The translations under genes and the position numbers were made by a program. Shown here one piece after another: positions 27,946 through 35,518 of a DNA stretch of 64,000 bases; position 1 is the first letter of the stretch; every line of letters starts with the position of its first letter. Below the pieces are notes generated by a model, which saw only the letters and a program-made list of their open reading frames with translations, was not told where the DNA came from and did no database searches. The stretch is taken from contig NZ_JAMTCP010000005.1 in assembly GCF_024171885.1 (NCBI RefSeq), forward strand, positions 213,755 through 277,754. Direction: 5' to 3'. The DNA is from Streptoalloteichus tenebrarius. GTDB lineage: Bacteria > Actinomycetota > Actinomycetes > Mycobacteriales > Pseudonocardiaceae.

Positions 27946-28301
27946 GCCACCACCATGCTCAGGTCGGGCCGGCGGAGCCCGTCCGGGTTCCTGACTCATG
28001 TTGACCCGCCGGCGAGGACCGGGCTGTCCGGCCCGCCGACGCGCCGGGCGGCCCACGCGCTCGGCCCCAGGTCCCCGTCGACGCGCTCGTCGAAGGCCGT
28101 GTGCCGGTCGCCGTCGGCGGGCCGGCGCAGCGCGGCGGGCAGCTCGGCCGGGTCGAGCTGGTCGCCGTCGCTTGGCGGCGTCGTGGTACGCACTCCCGTT
28201 GATCTCTCGGTCCGAGGACCTCGACGATCTCCCGATCGGTCACGTCCACGAGGCGCTGCTGGCCGAGGGGTGTCAGGAGATCGACCGGCCGGCACGACGA
28301 G

Positions 28302-28523
28302 ACCGTTGAACGATCACCTTTTGAGAAGCCCAGGAAGTTGCTGGAACACCTGCCGAGCGAGTGGCCCCACTACCAGCCCGGCCAGTTTCCCGTCGCCGAG
28401 CGCCTGTACCGCAACACGCTCAAGATCCGCATCCCCCATGACGATGATCAACTGGCGGACGCCTACACGACGGCGATCACCAAGGTCCTGACCAACCACC
28501 ACCACCTCGCACCAAGGAAGTAG
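28302..28523 (+). pseudogene. C-terminal fragment, DegT/DnrJ/EryC1-type aminotransferase
   Basis: The frame ending with TAG at 28523 reads RSPFEKPRKLLEHLPSEWPH, then GQFPVAERLYRNTLKIRIPH and LADAYTTAITKVLTNHH. The PVAERLY...L...P pattern and the final helix resemble the C-terminus of PLP-dependent sugar or cyclitol aminotransferases of the DegT/StrS fold. The entire PLP-binding part is missing upstream, so it is a truncated remnant. It ends one base before the NUDIX start. The family call is tentative. Confidence 0.45.
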
Positions 28524-28524
28524 C

Positions 28525-28977
28525 GTGTCGAACAGCCTCACCGAACAACTCCAGACCCTCGTGGCGAAGGACGCCGCGGACGGGATCGACCGGGCGGTGG
28601 TCGGCGCCGTGATCGATCACGGGGGAAGCGTGCTCGTGCTCCAGCGCCGACCGGACGAGGAGTTCCTCCCCGGCCTGTGGGAACTGCCCTCCGGCAAGGT
28701 CGAGGAGGGCGAGGACCTGCTCACGGCCCTCCACCGCGAGGTCGCCGAGGAGACCGGGCTGGAGGTCGCCGAGGTCACCGGCTACCTCGGCTCCTTCGAC
28801 TACACCTCGGGCAGCGGCCGGCGCACCCGCCAGCACACCTTCACCGTGTCCGTGGCCCAGCCGGGACCTCTCACGCTCAGCGAGCACAGCGACCACGCCT
28901 GGATCTCCCGGGTCGACGAGCGTCCCGTCAGCCACAACGTCGCCGACCTGCTGACGAAGCATCTGGCCACCACGTAA
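28525..28977 (+). CDS. NUDIX hydrolase
   Basis: A 150-residue NUDIX enzyme with a complete Nudix box: GKVEEGEDLLTALHREVAEE followed by TGLEV, matching Gx5Ex7REUxEExGU. RAVVGAVIDHGGSVLVLQRR before the box and FLPGLWELPSGKVE are MutT-like features, so oxidised nucleotide cleanup is possible, but other nucleoside-diphosphate-linked substrates cannot be excluded. The GTG at 28525 has AAGGAAG five bases upstream. It follows directly on the aminotransferase fragment, which suggests it was once the second gene of a longer operon. A hairpin terminator follows. Confidence 0.9.
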   Translation: MSNSLTEQLQTLVAKDAADGIDRAVVGAVIDHGGSVLVLQRRPDEEFLPGLWELPSGKVEEGEDLLTALHREVAEETGLEVAEVTGYLGSFDYTSGSGRRTRQHTFTVSVAQPGPLTLSEHSDHAWISRVDERPVSHNVADLLTKHLATT

Positions 28978-28994
28978 CTCACGCCCGACGGGGC

Positions 28995-29025
28995 ACGGGT
29001 CCTTGCGTCATCGGCAAGGACCCGT
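28995..29025 (+). terminator. terminator of the NUDIX gene
   Basis: A perfect 12-bp stem ACGGGTCCTTGC / GCAAGGACCCGT with a seven-base loop, 18 bp after the stop codon. Confidence 0.8.
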
Positions 29026-29089
29026 AACCCGAACGTCGCTAGTCCCCACGACCATCCAGGGCCACGATGCCGGCGCAGGGGTGGTGACC

Positions 29090-29509
29090 ATGTCCACGTC
29101 CGGGCGGACACCATGGCGATCGACAGGACGTCAGCGTCTGGGAGATCTCCTTCGGCAGGCCCGCCAACAGCGCGGATGGTCGCAAACCGAAGCCGCGGCC
29201 CGCTGCGGGTGGTCCCCGGCCACCATGTCCCGCCACGAGACCGGGCGGCGGCCCATCACGGATCTGCGCCTCATCGAGCACTTGGTCAAGGCGTTCTCAC
29301 CGCCACGATCCACGACCTCGGCGCGCGCGAGGCCAGCGTTCCTTCCATGCGCTCCGGGCCGCACACGACGTCGCGCCCGAGGACGCTCGCCGGCCCTCCG
29401 CCCAACGACTTGTCTCCGCTCTGCTGGAAGCCCCTGGGCGCCCACCGGCCGGGCTCCGCGAGTACGGAGCGAGCATCGGAGTGCGGTACTGAACACCCGA
29501 TGCGCGTGA
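29090..29509 (+). pseudogene. XRE-type helix-turn-helix regulator, probably frameshifted
   Basis: The frame from ATG 29090 encodes a clear XRE/Cro domain: LGDLLRQARQQRGWSQTEAA, then ARCGWSPATMSRHETGRRPI and LRLIEHLVKAF. After about residue 68 the sequence turns into Arg/Pro/Ser-rich low-complexity, while the next frame reads plausibly (TIHDLGAREASV). This points to a frameshift near 29295 and loss of the C-terminal half. A short DNA-binding protein might still be made. No antitoxin partner or toxin is next to it. Confidence 0.6.
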
Positions 29510-29678
29510 CAAGTGCCCTCCCCTGGAGGCACGTGACCATGCGTGGCGGGTGCGGTCGCGGAGATCGGTAAGGGCGGGTTTCAGCCGCGGCCCATCTCGG
29601 AGGCCCGCGTAGGCGGCCAGGAGTTGTGGCGAACCGATCGCCCTGGACATTCCGGGCTGCCCCCGAGGTTCCCCACCC

Positions 29679-29735
29679 GTCACCAGGGGGGGTCCCACGC
29701 GTCACCAGGGGGGTCCCACGCGTCACCAGGGGCCC
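29679..29735 (+). repeat. 21-bp tandem repeat, about 2.7 copies
   Basis: The unit GTCACCAGGGGGGTCCCACG plus C repeats at 29679, 29701 and, partially, 29722. The first copy has one extra G. Confidence 0.8.
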
Positions 29736-29765
29736 CAGGGGCCGGACGGGCTCCACTGGGGGGCT

Positions 29766-29875
29766 GCGGGGGTTCCGTAGGGGCTGCCGGCGGGTCCGCG
29801 CCCCGAGTCCCTAACCCGGCGCGAGCCCTCGAACCCCTCGAACCCCTAGGCCGTCGTGATCTCCCGCCGGGCGAG
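29766..29875 (+). repeat. dispersed repeat, copy B
   Basis: The diverged second copy of the element at 27851-27945, with GGGTTCCGTAGGGGCTGCC and GCGAGCCCTCGAACCCCT. In this copy the CGAACCCCT motif is doubled. Confidence 0.5.
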
Positions 29876-29941
29876 CGTCCCCGCTGGCGTGGCTCGCCGC
29901 GCGGACGCGGCACCCTGGGCCGGGCGCAGCAATCGCCGGCG

Positions 29942-29955
29942 GGAAAACGTTTTCC
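29942..29955. promoter_or_regulatory. LacI-type palindrome
   Basis: GGAAAACGTTTTCC is a perfect 14-bp palindrome with a central CG, the typical shape of LacI/GalR-family operators. It lies 440 bp before the exopolysaccharide operon. Confidence 0.45.
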
Positions 29956-30011
29956 AACGTTCGGCGGCGCGGAACGACTCCTGCGCGTTTCGCCCGTTTT
30001 GTTTTCCTGGC

Positions 30012-30032
30012 CTTTCCCGAACAGCGGGAAAG
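30012..30032. repeat. inverted repeat
   Basis: CTTTCCCG (30012-30019) and CGGGAAAG (30025-30032) around a five-base loop. Could be an operator or a weak terminator. Confidence 0.4.
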
Positions 30033-30092
30033 CGTTGACGGACGGGCTGGGCCGGCCGGGGGTGGGGGAACGACGCCTTTTCGGGGTTACTG

Positions 30093-30108
30093 GTCGGTAG
30101 GTACCGAC
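30093..30108. promoter_or_regulatory. palindrome GTCGGTA-GG-TACCGAC
   Basis: Perfect 7-bp arms around two bases, 285 bp upstream of the Agd3-like start. A candidate operator for the exopolysaccharide operon. Confidence 0.4.
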
Positions 30109-30252
30109 TTTGGTTGGGTTCGTTGTTTCGGCAAACGAGAGGCATTGTTGCCGACGCAATTCATGCGCGAACGCGCTGAGCTGGACGGACGAACCACGTG
30201 TCCGCTCGCTGACGTAACGGGCCGCCCAGTTGATGCTCCGTTGGAGTGAAAA

Positions 30253-30288
30253 ATGTCTCGGTTCGGAAATCGAGCACGAAGTTGGTAA
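30253..30288 (+). CDS. possible 11-residue leader peptide
   Basis: ATG at 30253 with GGAG seven bases upstream opens a frame of 11 codons (MSRFGNRARSW) ending in TAA. It precedes the exopolysaccharide operon by 105 bp. There is no codon run that would suggest classical attenuation, so this is a weak call. Confidence 0.2.
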   Translation: MSRFGNRARSW

Positions 30289-30393
30289 TGGCTCGCTCAC
30301 TACCCTCCGATAGTCGGGTCGGCGCTATCGAATGCACGGCCCCGAGTCCCGTGTGTCGCCGCCGCCCCTGCCGGCTGATTGGAGTTCGCGTCG

Positions 30394-32502
30394 ATGGCCT
30401 TTGCTGCCAGGAATCGCGCCGTTCCGCGCGCCGCCCGCCCCCGACGGTCGGCGCGCGGGGAACGGCCGGTCGGTCCACGCCGGACCGCCTGCCCGGTCCG
30501 CCTCGCGTTGGGCGCCGCGCTCGCGCTCGTCGCCGCGCTGCTCGGCGCGCCGCCCGCCGTGGCCGCCGATCCCCGGATCGACCTGCGTGTCCTGCTCGTC
30601 ACCGACGGGCAGGCCTCGGTCGAGGCGATCCGCCGCGCCCTCCAGACCGAGGGCGTGCCCACGACCGTCGTGGAGCTGTCCGACCGCTCCCGGCCGACGA
30701 TCACCCCCGAGTTCCTCGCCGACCAGGTGGACGGGGTGGACAGGGCGAAGTTCCAGGCCGTGGTGCTGCCCAACGCCTCGGCGCCCGACCTCGGCGAGGC
30801 CGAGCGCGTCGCGTTGGCCGACTACGAGCGCCGCTTCGGCGTCCGCGAGCTGGCCGCCTTCTCCTGGCCGGAGCCCGGCGTGGGCCTCCAGGGCCCGCGC
30901 TACGCCGGCGCCCTCGACGGCGTCACCGCCACGGTGGCCACCGGAGGCCCGTTCCGTTACCTCAGGGGGGCCGTCCAGTTCGAGGACGTCGCCCCCGGGG
31001 TCGCCGAGTCCTACGGCTACCTGGCGCAACCCCTGCCCGACGATCCGGCCGTCGGCCGCCGGTTCGAGCCCCTGCTCACCGCGCCCATCCCCGGCACCTC
31101 CGACCGGGGCGTCCTCGCCGGCGTCCTGCACCAGGACGGCCGTCAGCGGCTCGTGCTCACCTACGCGAGCAACGCCGACCAGCGCCAGTCGCAGGTCCTC
31201 GCCCACGGCTGGGTTTCGTGGCTGACGAAAGGCGTGCACCTGGGGCACCTGCGCAACTACTTCTCCGTCCACGTCGACGACGTGTTCCTGCCGGACTCCC
31301 GGTGGAGCACCTCGGGCAACTGCACGCCCGGCGACGACTGCCCGCCCGGCGTCCCTGAGACCCGCGACATCCGCATGACCCCGTCGGACGTGACGAACCT
31401 GCTCCTCTGGCAGCTCAGGAACAACTTCCAGCTCGAACTGCTCTACAACGGCGGCGGCAGCGACGAGGTCGTCCAGCGGGACGGCGTCGACCCGCTCACC
31501 ACGGCGTTCCTCGCGGCGTCCTCGTCGTTCCGGTGGGCCAACCACACCTACTCGCACCCCTACCTCGGGTGCGTCCAGGACTTCACCGTCCGCCCGTGGC
31601 GCTGCGCCACCGACCCGGCAACCGGCCAGGTCCTCTACGTCAGCCAGCAGGAGATCGCGGAGGAGATCACCAAGAACGTCCAGTGGGCCCGCGCCCACGG
31701 GCTGGCGATCCGGCCCGACGAGCTGGTCACGGGCGAGCACTCCGGCATGTTGCTGCTGCCGCAGCAGCCCGTCGACAACCCCAACCTCGCGCCCGCGCTG
31801 GCCCAGTCCGGGATCGGGTGGCTGGGCTCCGACAACTCCCGCGACTCCACGCAGCGCGCGATCGGCCCGGCCACCACGGTGCCCCGGCACCCGATGAACG
31901 TCTTCTACAACGTCGCCACCGCCGCCGAGGAGGTCGACGAGTACAACTGGATCTACACCTCGCGCGCCGACGGCGGCAGCGGCATCTGCGACGACCACCC
32001 GCAGACGACGACCTGTATCAAGCCGTTGGACCCCGCCAGGGGGTACGGCGAGTACATCGTGCCCCTGGAGGTCCGCACCGCGCTCCGGCACATGCTGGCC
32101 AACGACCCGCGCCCGCACTACGTGCACCAGTCCAACCTCGCCGAGGAGCGCATCCTCTACCCGGTGCTGGAGGGCGTGCTCAAGGGGTACCGCGACGTCT
32201 ACGCCGCCAACGCGCCCGTCGTGAACCCCCGGCTCTCCGAGGCGGGGCGGCAGCTCCAGCGCCAGGCGGCGTGGCGGGCGGCCGTCGAGCGCGGCGACGT
32301 CGAGGCGTACCAGCGGGGCGCGGTGATCACCGTGCGCGGCCCCGCCGGGATCGAGGTGCCGCTGACGGTCCCCGAGGGCAGCAGGGTGGGCAGCGCGACC
32401 GGCGCGGCGTTCGGCGAGCCCTACGGCGGCGAGCGGTCCGCCTTCACCCGGCTGGCCACCGGCGCGCTGACAGTCGTCAGGCCCGCGACGGCCACCGGCT
32501 GA
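30394..32502 (+). CDS. Agd3-like secreted polysaccharide deacetylase (CE18 type)
   Basis: A 702-residue exported protein. The first 62 residues are an Arg-rich n-region, a hydrophobic core (LALGAALALVAALLG) and a cleavage-like AVAAD. The middle carries deacetylase motifs: YFSVHVDDVFLPDSRW (metal-binding Asp pair) and RWANHTYSHPYLG (HxxxH), with TGEHSGM nearby. This pattern and the overall length fit Agd3, the fungal N-acetylgalactosaminogalactan deacetylase, and its actinobacterial homologues. Probable role: partial removal of acetyl groups from an amino-sugar polymer outside the membrane. ATG 30394 has GGAG nine bases upstream. It is first in a run of eight genes with gaps of 25 bp or less, except before the last. 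Confidence 0.75.
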   Translation: MAFAARNRAVPRAARPRRSARGERPVGPRRTACPVRLALGAALALVAALLGAPPAVAADPRIDLRVLLVTDGQASVEAIRRALQTEGVPTTVVELSDRSRPTITPEFLADQVDGVDRAKFQAVVLPNASAPDLGEAERVALADYERRFGVRELAAFSWPEPGVGLQGPRYAGALDGVTATVATGGPFRYLRGAVQFEDVAPGVAESYGYLAQPLPDDPAVGRRFEPLLTAPIPGTSDRGVLAGVLHQDGRQRLVLTYASNADQRQSQVLAHGWVSWLTKGVHLGHLRNYFSVHVDDVFLPDSRWSTSGNCTPGDDCPPGVPETRDIRMTPSDVTNLLLWQLRNNFQLELLYNGGGSDEVVQRDGVDPLTTAFLAASSSFRWANHTYSHPYLGCVQDFTVRPWRCATDPATGQVLYVSQQEIAEEITKNVQWARAHGLAIRPDELVTGEHSGMLLLPQQPVDNPNLAPALAQSGIGWLGSDNSRDSTQRAIGPATTVPRHPMNVFYNVATAAEEVDEYNWIYTSRADGGSGICDDHPQTTTCIKPLDPARGYGEYIVPLEVRTALRHMLANDPRPHYVHQSNLAEERILYPVLEGVLKGYRDVYAANAPVVNPRLSEAGRQLQRQAAWRAAVERGDVEAYQRGAVITVRGPAGIEVPLTVPEGSRVGSATGAAFGEPYGGERSAFTRLATGALTVVRPATATG

Positions 32503-32516
32503 GCCCGCGCCCGGCG

Positions 32517-33995
32517 ATGGAGATCGGACTGATCACCGAAGGCACCTACCCGCACAGCTTCGGTGGGGTCAGCGTGTGGTGCGACCAGCTCGTGCGGGGG
32601 CTGCCCGGACACGACTTCCACGTCGTCGCGCTCGTCGGGACGGGCGGCGAGCCGACGGTGTGGGAGTTGCCGGCGAACGTGTCGGCGGTGACCGCGGTCC
32701 CGTTGTGGGCCGCGGCCCCCTCCCGGCGCCCGGGACGGGTGGCGCGTCAACGGTTCCTCCCGCTCCTGGAGGTCATGGTCGAGTCCCTGCTCGACCAGGA
32801 GGAGCACGCCCGGTTGCTGTTCGCCCGGTCGTTACAGGCGATGGCGGAGTTCGCGCGGGAGCACGACCTCGTCGCCGCCATGACCGACGAACTCGCGGTG
32901 CGCGTGTTGTCCCGGCGGTGGAACCGCGTTCCCCGTTACGCGGCGACGGAACCGACGGTGGCCGACGCGGTGCTGGCGCTGGGGCTCCTGGCGAACTCCC
33001 TGCGCCCGCTGACGATCCCGCCGCCCCGCGTCGACGCGGCGCACTGCGTCGCCAACGGCCTGGCGGCCCTCGTCGGCCTGGCGGCCCGCTGGGAGCACGG
33101 GACCCCGTTGCTGCTCACCGAGCACGGGATCTACCTGAGGGAGCGGTACCTCGGCCTGCGGGCGGCCCCCTACCGGTGGCCGGTCAAGGCGTTGCTGCTC
33201 GCCTTCACCCGCCGGCTGTGCGCGCTCGCGTGCGCCTCGGCGGACCTGATCGCCCCTGGCAACCAGTACAACCAACGCTGGGAGGAACGGTTGGGCGCCG
33301 ACGCGGCCCGCATCCGCACCGTCTACAACGGAGTGGACCCCGCCGCCTTCCCGGTGGCCGGGGCCGAGCCGGCCACGCCCACGCTGAGCTGGGCCGGCCG
33401 GATCGACCCGATCAAGGACCTGGAGACGCTGATCCTGGCGTTCGCCCTGGTGCGGGCGGAGATCCCCGAGGCGCGGCTGCGGATCTTCGGCGGGACGCCG
33501 AGGGGCGGCGAGGGCTACCACCAGCGGTGTCAGGACCTCGTGGCCGACCTCGGCCTCACCGGGGCGGTCGCGTTCGAGGGCAGGGTGCCCGAGATCAGGG
33601 ACGCCTACGCGGCCGGCAACGTCGTCGTGCTCTCCAGCATCTCGGAGGGCTTCCCGTACACGCTCATCGAGGCGATGACCTGTGGCCGCGCGACCGTGGC
33701 CACCGACGTCGGCGGCGTGACCGAGGCGGTGGGCGACACCGGGCTCGTGGTGCCGCCCCGCGATCCCGAGGCCATGGCCGAGGCGTGCCTGCGGCTGCTG
33801 CGGGACCCCGAGTTGCGGCAGCGCCTCGGCATGGCGGCGCGTGTCCGCGCGCTGGAGGAGTTCACCGTGGACAAGGCCGTGGGCACGTTCGACGAGCTGT
33901 ACCACGGCCTGGCCCGGTCGGCTCGGTCGGGCGGGGCGGCTCGGTCGGGCGGGGCGGCCCGGGGCGGGCTGGCGGCCTCGGCGGTGTCCGGGTGA
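32517..33995 (+). CDS. PelF/Gtb3-like GT4 glycosyltransferase
   Basis: A 492-residue cytosolic glycosyltransferase. The DUF3492 start MEIGLITEGTYPHSFGGVSV and WCDQLVRGLPGHDFHVVALV is the hallmark of PelF, the GT4 polymerase of Pel polysaccharide; the fungal Gtb3 belongs to the same type. The GT-B C-terminal donor site is present: WAGRIDPIKDLETLILAF, LSSISEGFPYTLIEAM (EX7E region) and VATDVGGVTEAVG. The tail repeats Ser-Gly-Gly-Ala-Arg units. The ATG is 14 bp after the deacetylase stop, and its stop overlaps the next start (GTGA). Its expected job is chain polymerisation from UDP-linked hexosamine. Confidence 0.88.
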   Translation: MEIGLITEGTYPHSFGGVSVWCDQLVRGLPGHDFHVVALVGTGGEPTVWELPANVSAVTAVPLWAAAPSRRPGRVARQRFLPLLEVMVESLLDQEEHARLLFARSLQAMAEFAREHDLVAAMTDELAVRVLSRRWNRVPRYAATEPTVADAVLALGLLANSLRPLTIPPPRVDAAHCVANGLAALVGLAARWEHGTPLLLTEHGIYLRERYLGLRAAPYRWPVKALLLAFTRRLCALACASADLIAPGNQYNQRWEERLGADAARIRTVYNGVDPAAFPVAGAEPATPTLSWAGRIDPIKDLETLILAFALVRAEIPEARLRIFGGTPRGGEGYHQRCQDLVADLGLTGAVAFEGRVPEIRDAYAAGNVVVLSSISEGFPYTLIEAMTCGRATVATDVGGVTEAVGDTGLVVPPRDPEAMAEACLRLLRDPELRQRLGMAARVRALEEFTVDKAVGTFDELYHGLARSARSGGAARSGGAARGGLAASAVSG

Positions 33996-35494
33996 GCGCG
34001 GGAACGGTCCCCGAGCTGGCTCCGCCAGGTCTCGGGGAGCCGAGAGCCGCCCGCACCCCGACCGGGACCGCCATGGCCGGGACCGCCACGACCTCGACAA
34101 CGACAACGACGTCGCCGACCTCGACCGAGACCCCCGACCCGGTCCTCCGGCTCGCCGCCGAGATGGAGTCGGTGTGCGCCAACGCGGTCGACGTGCTGGA
34201 GATCGCGGCGGCGCTGGAGGCGCAGGGCGTCAACGACCGCGCGGCGCGCCGCCGCTACGGCGTGGCCGACGTGTTCGCGTTGGCCGAGCTGTTGCACGAA
34301 CTCGTGCCACCCAGGCCCGGCGAGCCGGTGGAGGAGCCGTGCCCCTGGCGGCCACGGCCGCTGACCCACGTGCTGCGCGGCGCGTTGTTCGGATTGCCCG
34401 GCCTGTGCACGGCCGCGCTCGCGCCGGACGTCGCGGGCGGCGCGCAGGTCACGGTGCTCGTCGTGGCGTTGCTGCTGTCCTGGCCGCTCGGGCAGGGGCT
34501 GGCCTACGTCGGCTGGTCGCGCCTGGGCCGGTCGGACCGGGGCGGCGCGGTCCGCCTGCTGCGGCGGGGGTTCCTGCTCACCTCGGCGGTCACGGTGGCG
34601 GTCGTCGCCGCGTTCGCCCTCGCCGTCGACGCCGGCCCGGCCGCCGCCGTGTTGGCCGGCGGGCAGGGCGTCTACCTGCTCGGGGCCACGGTGCTGCTGG
34701 TACTGGGCGCGGAGTGGTGGCTGCTGGCCGCGCTCGCCCCCGCCCTGCTGGCCTGCGGGGTGCACCTCGTGTTGGGCCAACCGGTCCGGCTGGCGTGGCC
34801 GGTGCGGGTGCTCGTCCTCGGCTGCCTGCTCGCGGTCGTGGTGCTGGTCGCGCTGCGGACCAAAGCCGCGCAGAACGCGACGCAGGGCCCGCTGCGCTGG
34901 GCCGAGATCGGCGCGGCCGTCCCGCACGCGGTGTTCGGCGTGGTCGCCGCCGGCCTGCTCCTGGTGATCACCGGCGGCGTGCCGACGACCAGCGCCCACC
35001 CGGCCGTGTGGAGTGCGGTTCCCCTGTCGCTGAGCATGGGCGCGGCGGAGTGGAACCTCACCTGGTACCGACGGCGCACCTTCCTGTTGCTGCGGCGCAC
35101 CCGCCGCACGACCCAGTTCGCCCGGCGCGCTCGCGGCGCCCTGCTGGTCGCCTGCGCCCGGTACCTGACCGCGGCGGCGCTGCTCACCACCGCCGGGGTC
35201 GCGCTGACCTCCGGCAGGGGGATCACCCCCGGCCTGGTGCTCGCCGGAGCGACCTCGGTCCTCCTCGGCGGGGCGTTGTTCCTGGCGCTGACGTTGCAGG
35301 CGTTCGGCGTCAACACGGTCGCGCTCGCGACCGGCGTCGCGGCGCTCGCCGTCGACGCGGTGATCGTCTTCGGGCCGGCGTCCCTCGCCGGGCCCGACCC
35401 CGTCCTGGCCCAGGTCGGCGTGGTCGGCGCGTGGTTCGCCGTCCTGCTGGCCTACGCCGGGGCGGTGCTGGGGCGGGCCTCGCTCCATGGCTGA
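33992..35494 (+). CDS. polytopic membrane protein, candidate polymer exporter
   Basis: A 500-residue protein. Residues 1-50 are Thr/Ser/Pro-rich and disordered; 50-100 form a soluble helical segment (VDVLEIAAALEAQGVNDRAA, RRRYGVADVFALAELLHEL) that recurs at the N-terminus of related actinobacterial proteins. About 11-12 membrane helices follow from residue 125. It starts inside the stop of the PelF-like gene, the place of PelG in Pel operons. Sequence similarity to PelG itself is not evident by eye, so its role as exporter is inferred from topology and position. Confidence 0.65.
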   Translation: MSAGTVPELAPPGLGEPRAARTPTGTAMAGTATTSTTTTTSPTSTETPDPVLRLAAEMESVCANAVDVLEIAAALEAQGVNDRAARRRYGVADVFALAELLHELVPPRPGEPVEEPCPWRPRPLTHVLRGALFGLPGLCTAALAPDVAGGAQVTVLVVALLLSWPLGQGLAYVGWSRLGRSDRGGAVRLLRRGFLLTSAVTVAVVAAFALAVDAGPAAAVLAGGQGVYLLGATVLLVLGAEWWLLAALAPALLACGVHLVLGQPVRLAWPVRVLVLGCLLAVVVLVALRTKAAQNATQGPLRWAEIGAAVPHAVFGVVAAGLLLVITGGVPTTSAHPAVWSAVPLSLSMGAAEWNLTWYRRRTFLLLRRTRRTTQFARRARGALLVACARYLTAAALLTTAGVALTSGRGITPGLVLAGATSVLLGGALFLALTLQAFGVNTVALATGVAALAVDAVIVFGPASLAGPDPVLAQVGVVGAWFAVLLAYAGAVLGRASLHG

Positions 35495-35518
35495 GGGGGG
35501 AAGTGGGAGGAGAATGGC

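Larger units (their letters stand above)
27168..28301. other. long intergenic region without intact gene
   Basis: About 1.1 kb with long accidental open frames but no recognisable protein. It holds a duplicated module with DnaA-box pairs (27403-27800) and one copy of a dispersed repeat (27851-27945). Fragments such as DLDDLPIGHVHEALLAEGC (plus strand near 28220) could be coding remnants but match nothing I recognise. Confidence 0.6.
29510..30252. other. non-coding stretch before the exopolysaccharide operon
   Basis: No credible gene. It holds a 21-bp tandem repeat, a copy of the dispersed repeat, and three inverted repeats. The last 300 bases are clearly lower in GC than their surroundings, as expected for a regulatory region of the operon at 30394. 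Confidence 0.6.

Noticed and set aside
27341..27994. 217-codon open frame in the gap after the sirtuin
   Set aside because: Pro/Arg/Ser-rich, no family features, crosses both copies of a duplicated non-coding module.
28302..29509. toxin-antitoxin system (XRE regulator near NUDIX gene)
   Set aside because: No toxin-like partner, the regulator is frameshifted and a terminator separates it from the NUDIX gene.
29680..30300. 206-codon minus-strand frame before the exopolysaccharide operon
   Set aside because: The first 120 residues look slightly protein-like, but it runs through a tandem repeat, has no ribosome-binding site and matches nothing I know.
30325..32127. 600-codon open frame on the minus strand
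   Set aside because: It is antisense to the Agd3-like gene, has no domain, and shows the Arg/Gly/Val-rich composition of a shadow frame.
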